Source: a bacterium
Lineage (GTDB): Bacteria; SM23-81; DAOVCL01
Direction: 5' to 3'
Assembly (NCBI GenBank): GCA_029932675.1
Contig: JAOZPP010000056.1
Span: 1 to 21,797 of the forward strand
Length of the DNA: 21,797 nucleotides
In this document: piece by piece, positions 14,858-21,797 of the stretch
How positions within the stretch are numbered: the first letter of the stretch is position 1
How the letters are laid out: every line of letters begins with the position of its first letter
Made by a program: the position numbers and the translations under genes
Notes under the pieces: generated by a model
Database searches by the model: none
Told to the model about the DNA's origin: nothing
What the model saw: the letters and a program-made list of their open reading frames with translations, nothing else

Positions 14858-16294
14858 ATGGGTACAACTCTCCCGGTTATCCTCACCTTTGCCCTCTATA
14901 CCCTCCTTGTCCTGGGGGTGGGCACATATGCGACGAAGTTTACCAAAACAATGGAAGACTTCTTCTTGGCTGGAAGGAGGCTGGGTGCTTGGGTAACGGC
15001 AATAAGTTCTGTGGCCAGCTCAGAGTCGGGTTGGGTGGTACTGGGATTGGTAGGGATCGCCTATAAGGAAGGGCTCTCGGCCGTATGGATCGCTCCGGGG
15101 TGCCTCTTGGGCTATGTGGTCAACTGGTATCTCTTAGCCTTCAGGCTAAGGGGAGAATCACAGAGACTGGGTGCCCTCACCGTACCCGATTTTTTGGAGG
15201 CAAAGAGTAAAGACCCTTCCCATCTGGTGAGATCGGTAGCCGTGGTGATTACCTTCTTCTGTATGATGGGATATGTGGGGGCCCAGTTTAACGCCGCCGG
15301 GAAGACTTTTGACGCCGTCTTTAAGATAAGCTATACCAATGGCGTCCTCTTGGGGGCGGTGATCACCATCGTCTATACCCTCTTAGGAGGCTTTAGGGCC
15401 GTCTCCTGGACCGATCTGCTTCAGGGGCTGGTGATGGTCTTTGGCCTGATATTCCTCCCCATAGTAGCAGTTCTCCACCTCGGAGGATTGGGAAATCTCT
15501 TCCAGGGACTAGCCCAACAACAAGGTCTTTCTTTCTTGAGCGTGAGCGGGGATAAAGTGGGTTTTGCCCTCTTGGGCTTGATCATCGGCTACTTGGGTAT
15601 CGGGTTAGGTTATCCAGGTCAACCACATGTGATTACCAGATATATGGCTGTGCGTGGGGAGCGGGAGATAAGGAGGTCAAGGTTTATCGCCATCACCTGG
15701 GGCATCTTGGTCTACTATGGGGCGATATTCCTCGGTCTGGCCGGGAGGTTAATCCTCCCCCAAATAGCCGATCCGGAATATACCTACCCCACAGTGGCCC
15801 TCAAGCTCCTCCCGCCAGTGGTAGCCGGGGTTATGTTGGCGGCGATTATGTCAGCAATAAGGTCGACAGCAGATTCTCAGCTCCTGGTGGCCGCCTCGGC
15901 TGTGGCCCGGGATGTCTACCAGAAGGTACTCCGTAAGGAGGCGGACCAGAAGAGACTTGTGTTAATAAGTAGGTTGACCGTGCTTGTCCTCGGTTTGCTC
16001 TCCTTTTTCTTGGCGGTAACAAGGTCAAGGGTCGTCTTCTGGTTTGTACTCTTCGCCTGGTCTGGTTTGGGGGCGAGCTTTGGCCCTCCCATCCTCTTCT
16101 CCCTCTATTGGAGGAGGACCAACAAATGGGGGATCATCTCTGGTATGCTGGTTGGCTTTGCCACCACTGTAGTTTGGAAGCTTACAGGCTTATCCTCGAG
16201 GACGATCTACGAACTTGTTCCCGCATTCCTCCTCTCTGCTCTGGCCGTAACCCTGGGCAGCCTACTTACTAAGGAAACTTCGAATATAAAATGA
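14858..16294 (+). CDS. PutP-like sodium:solute symporter
   Basis: SSS-family transporter close to the sodium/proline symporter group. It has about 13 membrane segments over 478 residues, normal length. Signature parts are MEDFFLAGRRLGAWVTAIS (family opening), ASSESGWVVLGLVG (helix 2, ligand and sodium site), YTLLGGFRAVSWTDLLQG, LGYPGQPHVITRYMAV (strongly PutP-like) and IMSAIRSTADSQLLVAASAVARD. A proline or related amino acid substrate is likely but not proven. ATG 14858 lies in GGGGAAATGAG right after the small membrane protein; the open frame upstream from 14819 overlaps that gene and is rejected. Probably co-transcribed with it. Confidence 0.88.
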   Translation: MGTTLPVILTFALYTLLVLGVGTYATKFTKTMEDFFLAGRRLGAWVTAISSVASSESGWVVLGLVGIAYKEGLSAVWIAPGCLLGYVVNWYLLAFRLRGESQRLGALTVPDFLEAKSKDPSHLVRSVAVVITFFCMMGYVGAQFNAAGKTFDAVFKISYTNGVLLGAVITIVYTLLGGFRAVSWTDLLQGLVMVFGLIFLPIVAVLHLGGLGNLFQGLAQQQGLSFLSVSGDKVGFALLGLIIGYLGIGLGYPGQPHVITRYMAVRGEREIRRSRFIAITWGILVYYGAIFLGLAGRLILPQIADPEYTYPTVALKLLPPVVAGVMLAAIMSAIRSTADSQLLVAASAVARDVYQKVLRKEADQKRLVLISRLTVLVLGLLSFFLAVTRSRVVFWFVLFAWSGLGASFGPPILFSLYWRRTNKWGIISGMLVGFATTVVWKLTGLSSRTIYELVPAFLLSALAVTLGSLLTKETSNIK

Positions 16295-16360
16295 AACCAT
16301 GGAGGGGGAGCACCGTCTAAATCTTTGAGACGAAACTTCAGCGCTACAAGGGGGGATGAG

Positions 16361-17776
16361 ATGGAGAGAAGGAGGACGAAGATAGTTTGCACTATAGGCC
16401 CAGCCTGCCGGGGTTTCTTAAGGGAGATGGTCGAGGCGGGTATGGATGTGGCGAGGTTAAACTTCTCCCACAGCACCCATTCTCAACACCAGGAAGACAT
16501 AAAGAGGATAAGGGAAATCTCTGTCCAATTGGACAAGCCTATCTCCATAATGCAAGACCTTCCTGGGCCAAAACTTAGGGTGGGAGAGATCGAGCCTATG
16601 GAACTAAAAGAAGGGGGGGAGGTTATCCTCTCAGCCAGGGGCGGGAAGGAAATTATCCCCATTCCCTACCAGGAGTTAGTGGAGGACACAAGGGTAGGGG
16701 AGCCCATATTTATGGATGATGGGAAGATCCAGTTGAGGGTTATAGGGAAGGAAGATGGCAAGCTAAGATGTGAGGTCTTGGAAGGAGGTATGCTTTCCTC
16801 CCACAAGGGGATAAATCTACCGGAGACCACCCTTTCCCTCCCCTCGGTGACGGAAGAGGATTTGGCCCATCTTCGCTTTGGAATAGGTGAGGGGGTGGAC
16901 TATGTAGCAGTCTCCTTCGTACGCAATGCTCAGGATATAGAAAGGGTGAAGGGAGAGATAAGGAAGATGGGGGCTGATACTCCGGTGATCGCCAAGATCG
17001 AAAAGAAAGAGGCACTAAAGGCAATAGATGAGATCGTGAAGGCGGCGGATGGAGTAATGGTAGCCAGAGGGGACTTGGGAGTAGAGGTGTCTATTGAGGA
17101 AGTAGCCATCGTCCAGAAGATGGTAATTGATAAGTGCAATTTTGAAGGTAAGCCGGTGATCACTGCTACCCAAATGTTAGAATCAATGGTGGAGAATCAG
17201 AGACCGACCAGAGCGGAAGTAACCGATGTCTCCAATGCTATATTTGATGGAACTGATGCGGTTATGCTTTCTGAGGAGACTGCAATGGGGAAGCACCCTG
17301 TTGAAGCAGTGGCGATGATGTCCAAGATAGCCTCGCGCACTGAGGCTTCTCTAAACTACAAGCAGATCCTCCTCTCCAAGCTCAATTATCGAGACGAGAC
17401 GATAGCCGATTCCATTGCTCATGCCACTTGTCAGATTGCAGAAGAGTTGCAGGTAAAAGGGATTGTAGTTTCCACCAACTCGGGAAGCACTGCCCTTAGG
17501 GTGTCGAGGTATCGTCCTCCAGCCCCAATCTTGGCCATTACGCCGCGGGAAGAAATCTGGAGGAGGTTGAACCTTATTTGGGGTGTATACCCCTATCGAG
17601 TGGGAGGGATCAAGGATACAGATGATATGATGGCTCAGGCTGAGAGAATGGGATTGGAGAGCGGTTTATTCCAAAGAGGTGATAAGGTAGTTATTACCGC
17701 TGGCGTTCCCTTCGGCCTCCCCGGAACGACCAATCTCCTTAAGGTGCAGATAATTGGGGGAGCGAACCTTCCATGA
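16361..17776 (+). CDS. pyk: Pyruvate kinase
   Basis: Last step of glycolysis: phosphoenolpyruvate plus ADP to pyruvate plus ATP, in the cytoplasm. Seen: RTKIVCTIGPAC (usually ...GPAS), R32-L-N34-F-S36-H substrate and nucleotide residues, catalytic K212 with metal ligand E214 in IAKIEKKEA, MVARGDLGVE, and ITATQMLESM with the catalytic threonine. The C-terminal allosteric domain is complete (STNSGSTALRVSRYRP, LIWGVYPY). 471 residues, standard length, without the extra PEP-utiliser domain of Bacillus enzymes. ATG 16361 follows AGGGGGG; the frame is open to TTG 16325 but that part is not conserved. Its stop is three bases from the stop of the convergent methyltransferase gene, so there is no room for a separate terminator. 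Confidence 0.96.
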   Translation: MERRRTKIVCTIGPACRGFLREMVEAGMDVARLNFSHSTHSQHQEDIKRIREISVQLDKPISIMQDLPGPKLRVGEIEPMELKEGGEVILSARGGKEIIPIPYQELVEDTRVGEPIFMDDGKIQLRVIGKEDGKLRCEVLEGGMLSSHKGINLPETTLSLPSVTEEDLAHLRFGIGEGVDYVAVSFVRNAQDIERVKGEIRKMGADTPVIAKIEKKEALKAIDEIVKAADGVMVARGDLGVEVSIEEVAIVQKMVIDKCNFEGKPVITATQMLESMVENQRPTRAEVTDVSNAIFDGTDAVMLSEETAMGKHPVEAVAMMSKIASRTEASLNYKQILLSKLNYRDETIADSIAHATCQIAEELQVKGIVVSTNSGSTALRVSRYRPPAPILAITPREEIWRRLNLIWGVYPYRVGGIKDTDDMMAQAERMGLESGLFQRGDKVVITAGVPFGLPGTTNLLKVQIIGGANLP

Positions 17777-17779
17777 AGT

Positions 17780-18412
17780 TTACGAGGGGCACTTCTTGAG
17801 GAGGACAATCACTTGGGAATGGAACAAGGGTATAGGTCTTTTAGCCGCTAAAGCCCTTAGCCCTTGGCTGCCCACCTCCTGGAGGAAATCAAGGGGGGAG
17901 GTCATCCTAATGTGGCGCCGCAGTCCTCTAAGCTTGCGGGCCCAAAAGTGGACCGGTGTGAAGCAGTAGAAGGAGAGGAGAACCCATCTCCTCGCCACCC
18001 GAGAGAGCTCTGAGAGGGCTTGACTTCTTCCCTCGGGTCCCATATGTTGAAATATCCGCATACTGAAGGTGAGGTCTATGGACCCCGGCTTGAAGGGTAG
18101 GGCCTTGATGTCGGCGACAAGGAAACCGCCTTTTTTTTCCCCTGCCCTCTCCCGGGCCCTTCTCACCTCCCTCAAGGAGAGATCGGCGGAGACCACATAA
18201 TCACCGTATTCCCGAAGGATGGGGGTGAACCTGCCATAGCCGGATGGAAGATCTAAGATGAGCCTCGACTTTAGGCCACTGAGCAACTTCTTGACTATTC
18301 CCTTCTCCCTGCGATCGATCAGCCTCTGGTCGAGGTGTGAATAACGGGTGCGTTCGTATTCGGTCTCCCCTACCTTATCCCCAAAGGTCTGTAGATGTTC
18401 CTGTCCCTCCAT
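17780..18412 (-). CDS. Class I SAM-dependent methyltransferase
   Basis: Rossmann-fold methyltransferase of the Methyltransf_11/25 type. Motif I is LILDLPSGYGRF (D54 to G60), the acidic end of strand 2 is VVSADLS, motif II region is VADIKALPFKPGSIDLTFSM (Asp pairs with adenine), and FQHMGPEGRSQALSELSRVA is the usual post-motif helix. 210 residues. Substrate unknown. Its ATG 18412 lies 43 bases inside the end of the WaaP-like kinase gene, in another frame, so the two are co-translated; a role in lipid or LPS modification is suggested by this pairing only. Confidence 0.83.
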   Translation of the reverse strand: MEGQEHLQTFGDKVGETEYERTRYSHLDQRLIDRREKGIVKKLLSGLKSRLILDLPSGYGRFTPILREYGDYVVSADLSLREVRRARERAGEKKGGFLVADIKALPFKPGSIDLTFSMRIFQHMGPEGRSQALSELSRVARRWVLLSFYCFTPVHFWARKLRGLRRHIRMTSPLDFLQEVGSQGLRALAAKRPIPLFHSQVIVLLKKCPS

Positions 18413-19146
18413 CGCTTTATCCTTACCTTTGTAGCTAATAGCTTGTCTCTAAACCTTAAAACCCTCGCTATCCTCCGATAATAGAGATAATCCCCCTTAC
18501 TATAGCTCTCCAAAAGGACCTTCCGTTCTATTGGTCCCAACTTGATCTTTACCAAATCAGTGGTTCTCCCCCAGAGGTAAACCCTTCCCTTCAGCTTGGC
18601 CCGGTTTAGATCGACGAAGTATAGCTTCTCCGGAGGGAATTCCCCCCGGCGAATGAAGACATTGTTTAACCGGGGATCTCGATGACAAAAGCCGGAGTCG
18701 TGCATCCTTCGGAGAAGCGAACCAAAGATCCCCAGCACCCTCTTCCTCTCCTCCCAACCCACCTCTTGCAGATAATTTCTTAGGTTGACTTTGGGGCCAA
18801 GTGATTCAGTGACATAGAGGTCCTGCAGTAAGAAGCCAAGCTTCCGCTGCTCTACAACCTTTATGGGCAGGGGCGTGGGTATTTGGTGGGCGAGGAGATG
18901 GAGGGCGGCCCTCCTGGAGCGGAAGGCCTTGGACCTTCTCAAGGGACTGAGGAGGAACCCTGCCCGGTTACGCCAACCGAACCTCTTTATCACTATCCTC
19001 TGGGAACCTCTGCCGAGGTCAGCCTCAACCTCGGCCACAAGGTTGGGGCGATCTCGGAAGACCTCCCGAGGCCTCTCCAGCAGCCCCTCCAGCTCATTAA
19101 GGAGTTGCTGGCCAGTATCTCTTGCCCCTGACTTCTGCTCCTTCAC
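18370..19146 (-). CDS. Kdo/WaaP-type lipopolysaccharide kinase family protein
   Basis: Protein-kinase-fold enzyme of the Kdo/WaaP family, which phosphorylates sugars in the inner core of lipopolysaccharide at the cytoplasmic face. Visible: nucleotide lysine K54 in IVIKRFGW, catalytic loop CHRDPRLNNVFI (H155, D157, N162), and metal-binding aspartate D179 in YFVDLNRAKL, matching the WaaP IDLHRA pattern. 258 residues, a usual size. GTG 19146 is the only reasonable start; it has no strong ribosome site, so the true N-terminus may lie a little further in. The C-terminal end is very basic (VRIKRWRDRN), which fits peripheral membrane contact. Acceptor is unproven; it could instead phosphorylate another envelope glycolipid. 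Confidence 0.78.
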   Translation of the reverse strand: MKEQKSGARDTGQQLLNELEGLLERPREVFRDRPNLVAEVEADLGRGSQRIVIKRFGWRNRAGFLLSPLRRSKAFRSRRAALHLLAHQIPTPLPIKVVEQRKLGFLLQDLYVTESLGPKVNLRNYLQEVGWEERKRVLGIFGSLLRRMHDSGFCHRDPRLNNVFIRRGEFPPEKLYFVDLNRAKLKGRVYLWGRTTDLVKIKLGPIERKVLLESYSKGDYLYYRRIARVLRFRDKLLATKVRIKRWRDRNIYRPLGIR

Positions 19147-19262
19147 TTAACTGCCCTCAGAAAGGCAACTTAACCCAATCAGACCAACTGGGGGAACCTC
19201 TACCCGTCAAGCTCACAGCAAGTGGCTTTGCCCTCTCCAGCGCGAAGACCCAAAGAGCGGAA

Positions 19263-19574
19263 CTACGCCTTCCCCTCTGTTTTTCCTATTTTCCCCTCCA
19301 ACTCCTCCAGTTTGGCCTTCAGCTCCTCTACCTCCGCCCTGGTGGCCAATCTCAGCTTCTTCAACGCCTTCTGGGTGGCCTCCTCTACCCTCTCCTCCAG
19401 CTCCTTCTTTGCCTTCTGGGATTCCTGCAAAAGGTCCTTCACCAGCTTCGGTCCCTCCTTGCTGGCTATTTCCCCCTTCTTCACCAGCTCATCGACCAGC
19501 CCTTCTACCTTCTCCCTGGTGAGGGCGGCTGCTCCCACACCGGCCAGCAAGGTCTTTTTCAGCAGATCTATCAT
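19263..19574 (-). CDS. Phasin-family-like coiled-coil protein
   Basis: Small highly charged protein of 103 residues resembling the poly(hydroxyalkanoate) granule-associated/phasin-like family (PhaI/PhaF type). It begins with an amphipathic segment MIDLLKKTLLAGVGAAALTR, then a regular Lys/Glu-rich heptad coiled coil to the end (LVKDLLQESQKAKKELEERV, AEVEELKAKLEELEGKIGK). ATG 19574 has AGGAGG eight bases upstream, ideal, so it is preferred to the GTG nine bases earlier. No polyhydroxyalkanoate synthase is in the window, so granule binding is not supported by context; many bacteria without storage polymer carry such proteins with unknown role. It has its own candidate promoter. Confidence 0.75.
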   Translation of the reverse strand: MIDLLKKTLLAGVGAAALTREKVEGLVDELVKKGEIASKEGPKLVKDLLQESQKAKKELEERVEEATQKALKKLRLATRAEVEELKAKLEELEGKIGKTEGKA

Positions 19575-19619
19575 TTTAATCACCTCCTCTCAAGGGATTA
19601 AACTCCTCTCTTAGCAGAA

Positions 19620-19648
19620 ACTACAAGTTTACTGCCAGTACCAAGCAA
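19620..19648 (-). promoter_or_regulatory. Candidate promoter for the phasin-like gene
   Basis: On the complement: TTGCTT (19648-19643), 17-base spacer, TGTAGT (19625-19620). Three and four of six consensus bases are kept and the spacing is ideal; start would fall about 40 bases before ATG 19574. Confidence 0.3.
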
Positions 19649-19678
19649 GACCAATTTAAGGTGCCCTGGTTCTCCCAT

Positions 19679-20500
19679 CTACCTTAGCTCAAATCTTATT
19701 CCCAACCTCCCTAAATCCTCCACTCTTCCCCCGCAATGATCCACATCATTGAGATGAAGGTATTGAGCAAAGCCAACGATGCCTCCATTGCCCTCTCTTA
19801 GTTTAACCCCCACTTCCACGAACCAGTCAAGAAAACCGCCCCTTTCCGAAAGGGAACCATCGGTAGAGACCACCCTTAGATTAGCGGCAAAATGTGGCAA
19901 CAACCCCTTTTTTAAAGGGTGAAGGGTAAATCCTACTGCCACCTCCCGGTTATAATCGACATCGGCTTTCCTGATCATCTTGCCCAGTGAGATCTCCCCC
20001 CTCAACAAGGCCACATCTTTAACCTTTCCCTCCCTTATAAACCCGATCACCAGGGTATTCCACCTCTCTGTGAAGCCATCAAAACGATCCTGATCATGCT
20101 TGCATTGATGGTTAAAGGCAATCTTCAGCTCACTCCCAGCCACCTCCTCCCTCAATCCAGGCTCAATTGTGTAATGGACCTTTTGTGGATTAAAGGTGGA
20201 AATATTCTTGCTTCTTTCAATGAGCGTTTCAATGTCTCCAAAAAGGTAAAAGGAACCACCTTTATACCTTACCAGGTCAAACTTAACTCTTGTCCCCCCA
20301 TTCCAATTGAGCTCTCTGTCATCGGTCAAATACTTGGCCCAATAGACGGTGGTCTTAGAGTTCAGAAACAACTCTAACCCTTTGTTGCCCCCTCCGATTT
20401 GAGCAAAACCTGGAGAGGATAAACCCAAGCTACAGGTGGGGACCAATACCAGGAGAAGGAAGATGAATATTCTCTTAATTGGCTTTATAACTCTGCTCAT
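19679..20500 (-). CDS. Predicted outer-membrane beta-barrel protein, unknown function
   Basis: I do not recognise a family with certainty. The protein has a signal peptide (about 1-34, core IFIFLLLVLVPTCSLGL, ending GFAQ), then alternating strands typical of a barrel (SFYLFGDIETLI, WNTLVIGFIREG, EVAVGFTLHPL, WFVEVGVKL, GIVGFAQYLHL) and a closing strand GIRFELR. A conserved-looking polar cluster, FNHQCKHDQDRFDGF, holds two His and two Asp and could be an active or metal site as in some lipid-modifying barrels, but this is a guess. 273 residues. Its ATG overlaps the stop of the 64-residue gene by four bases (ATGA), so it is the third gene of the patatin operon. Confidence 0.65.
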   Translation of the reverse strand: MSRVIKPIKRIFIFLLLVLVPTCSLGLSSPGFAQIGGGNKGLELFLNSKTTVYWAKYLTDDRELNWNGGTRVKFDLVRYKGGSFYLFGDIETLIERSKNISTFNPQKVHYTIEPGLREEVAGSELKIAFNHQCKHDQDRFDGFTERWNTLVIGFIREGKVKDVALLRGEISLGKMIRKADVDYNREVAVGFTLHPLKKGLLPHFAANLRVVSTDGSLSERGGFLDWFVEVGVKLREGNGGIVGFAQYLHLNDVDHCGGRVEDLGRLGIRFELR

Positions 20501-20691
20501 AAAACGTAGAAGACAAGGGCAAAAACCCCGAAAGACAGGGTAATAAAGCCTAAGAGGCGAAAATCGTCTCTATTTACCGATTCTGCTCCGAAAAACCTCA
20601 TTATCTGATCAGGAAAGAAGACCATAAGCACTCCACTTAATAGACAGGCAAAGCTCCCTAAAGTTTGAATTGTAGAGATGATATTGCCCAT
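20497..20691 (-). CDS. 64-residue membrane protein, unknown function
   Basis: Two predicted membrane helices (about residues 8-26 and 45-63) joined by FFPDQIMRFFGAESVNRDDF. The layout, a helix, a short Phe/Pro-containing loop with FG, and a second helix with LLGFITLSFGV, resembles small DUF2065-type inner-membrane proteins, without enough identity for a firm call. No strong ribosome site is seen; it starts 31 bases after the patatin stop and overlaps the barrel gene by four bases, so all three are probably one operon. Confidence 0.65.
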   Translation of the reverse strand: MGNIISTIQTLGSFACLLSGVLMVFFPDQIMRFFGAESVNRDDFRLLGFITLSFGVFALVFYVL

Positions 20692-20722
20692 TTCCGTCGA
20701 GAATTAAAGCACTTTTCTCCTT

Positions 20723-21688
20723 TTACCCGGCGAAAAATCGGCTTATCTCCGGCAGGAGATCCCTTGTCGCCTGCTCCCCTGCCCAGATAGCCTCCTTTGC
20801 CCGATAATATTCCAGGGGTTTCAAGAACCCCACTTCTGGATTTATCAATATATCAGGAGGATTATCCTTTAGCCTGGCAGCGAGGATCTCGTTTTCCATA
20901 ATGGAGATCGTCTGGAAGATGACATCGAAGATGCTGGGAGAAAGAGGCTTCTTACCTGATCTATCTCGAGCGAAGAGGTCACTAATTCGGGCAACTATCT
21001 CGGTCTGTCTGGCCTTAGATTGAATGTATTTTGCTATTCTGCTATTTACGATCCGGGAGTTTATCTTGCCCAATGAAGACCCCCCTTTGGCTTCGCTCCC
21101 CATGCCCATCCTCTGGGCATTCTTCCCCACAGAGACCATCACATTGACGGCTATCACCACCTCAGCCCCCATCTCTCTTACCACCGATACGGGAACAGGG
21201 TTAACCAATCCACCATCCACCAAGAACCTCTCCCCCAATCTCACCGGAGTGAATACCCCAGGAACGGATATGCTCGCCCTTACTGCCTCAGCAACAGAAC
21301 CCCTGTCAATGACCATCTCTTCCCCTGTATTGATATCTGTGGCTACAGCAGCAAAAGGAATCTTCAGCTCCTCTATATTGGCATCCCCCACAAAAGATTT
21401 GACAAACTCCCTCACCCTCCTTCCCTCAATTAGACCAGATCTGGCTATGGTGGGAGCAAGCATAAGCGCTGTCTGCTTTAGATCCATATTCAGAGCTATC
21501 TCCTCTAATCTCTCCATCTCCACTCCTGCCGCATAGATGGCCCCAATCAAAGCCCCCATGCTGGCCCCAGCCACGTAGTCAATGGGAATGCCATTTTCTT
21601 CTATGACCTTAAGAACTCCGATGTGGGCCAAACCCCTGGGCCCACCACCACCCAGGGCCAAGCCAATTTTTAGTCTCTTGGCTTCCAT
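20723..21688 (-). CDS. Patatin-like phospholipase (RssA/NTE type)
   Basis: Serine acyl hydrolase with a Ser-Asp dyad, acting on phospholipids or lysophospholipids. Oxyanion-hole motif GGGGPRGLAHIG (13-24), nucleophile S43 in GASMG, and catalytic D158 in VDGGLVNPVP are all intact, so it should be active. The rest follows the NTE/RssA pattern to IKINPEVG-like ILINPEVGFLKPLEY near the end. 321 residues from ATG 21688, which has AGGAG ten bases upstream; ATG 21697 sits too close to the same site, and the open frame running to 21787 covers the repeat region and is rejected. First gene of the operon with the 64-residue protein and the barrel, suggesting an envelope lipid task; that link is inference. 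Confidence 0.9.
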   Translation of the reverse strand: MEAKRLKIGLALGGGGPRGLAHIGVLKVIEENGIPIDYVAGASMGALIGAIYAAGVEMERLEEIALNMDLKQTALMLAPTIARSGLIEGRRVREFVKSFVGDANIEELKIPFAAVATDINTGEEMVIDRGSVAEAVRASISVPGVFTPVRLGERFLVDGGLVNPVPVSVVREMGAEVVIAVNVMVSVGKNAQRMGMGSEAKGGSSLGKINSRIVNSRIAKYIQSKARQTEIVARISDLFARDRSGKKPLSPSIFDVIFQTISIMENEILAARLKDNPPDILINPEVGFLKPLEYYRAKEAIWAGEQATRDLLPEISRFFAG

Positions 21689-21735
21689 TTTAGCCATTCT
21701 CCTGAAACGATAACTTGAACTACCCTGAGCTGGTA

Positions 21736-21788
21736 GATCCCCGAATCTGACGGCAATGGGTGGGTGGCAGAATCGGGGTTCTGCCACC
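21736..21788. repeat. Hairpin repeat and inverted partial copy at right edge
   Basis: 21763-21788 is GGTGGCAGAA, loop TCGGGG, TTCTGCCACC, a perfect 10-bp stem with the same core and loop as 248-271. Just left of it, 21736-21753 reads on the complement as a 16-of-18 match to the left arm plus loop of 248-265. It lies upstream of the patatin-like gene. Confidence 0.6.
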
Positions 21789-21797
21789 TCAGTGATA

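Noticed and set aside
16314-16332. Small hairpin CGTCT/AGACG before pyruvate kinase as a riboswitch or attenuator
   Set aside because: Only five pairs, no T-run and no recognisable aptamer; the leader is too short.
19147-19262. RNA gene or small protein in the gap before the kinase gene
   Set aside because: No tRNA-like fold, strong hairpin or ribosome site with an open frame could be seen on either strand.

Overview
The window reads as ordinary chromosome of a Gram-negative (diderm) bacterium. Diderm evidence: an LPS-type WaaP/Kdo kinase-like protein, a PorV-like outer-membrane protein, a second predicted outer-membrane barrel, and peptidoglycan enzymes. Arginine is written mostly as AGG/AGA. 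Secreted proteins ending in a FlgD-like Ig domain next to a PorV-like barrel are typical of uncultivated lineages around the FCB group and similar candidate phyla. That placement is an inference; no rRNA or marker set is present. TAG, TGA and TAA are all used as normal stops.

Layout. 1-471 is non-coding and packed with short hairpin repeats, followed by a promoter. 472-2445 is a DinG/XPD-type Fe-S helicase. Convergent to it lies an FxsA membrane-protein gene (2512-2910, minus) interrupted by an in-frame TAG. 2939-6542 is a plus-strand run: DUF1460 amidase-like protein, RarA, RuvX and MltG, with overlapping or close junctions. A very good sigma70-type promoter at 6585-6613 precedes a second plus-strand cluster: a lipoprotein with an FnIII domain, a large Asp-box/propeller protein with a FlgD-like C-terminal domain, a PorV-like barrel, and a long sodium:solute symporter with an unusual C-terminal extension. 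A CvpA-like gene (minus) faces that cluster. Then come a MATE transporter, a 35-residue membrane protein coupled to a PutP-like symporter, and pyruvate kinase.

From 17780 to the end everything is on the minus strand: a methyltransferase overlapping an LPS-kinase-like gene, a phasin-like coiled-coil protein with an ideal ribosome binding site, and an apparent operon of patatin-like phospholipase, 64-residue membrane protein and outer-membrane barrel protein. The right edge carries the same kind of hairpin repeat as the left edge.

Functional themes are genome maintenance (DinG, RarA, RuvX), cell-wall processing (amidase-like protein, MltG), envelope and secretion (lipoprotein, Asp-box protein, PorV-like, WaaP-like, patatin, barrel) and sodium-coupled transport. 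I found no phage, transposase, CRISPR array, tRNA or rRNA. The most unusual items are the TAG-interrupted fxsA, the hairpin repeat families whose stems differ between copies while staying perfectly palindromic, and the tiny membrane protein coupled to the PutP-like symporter.
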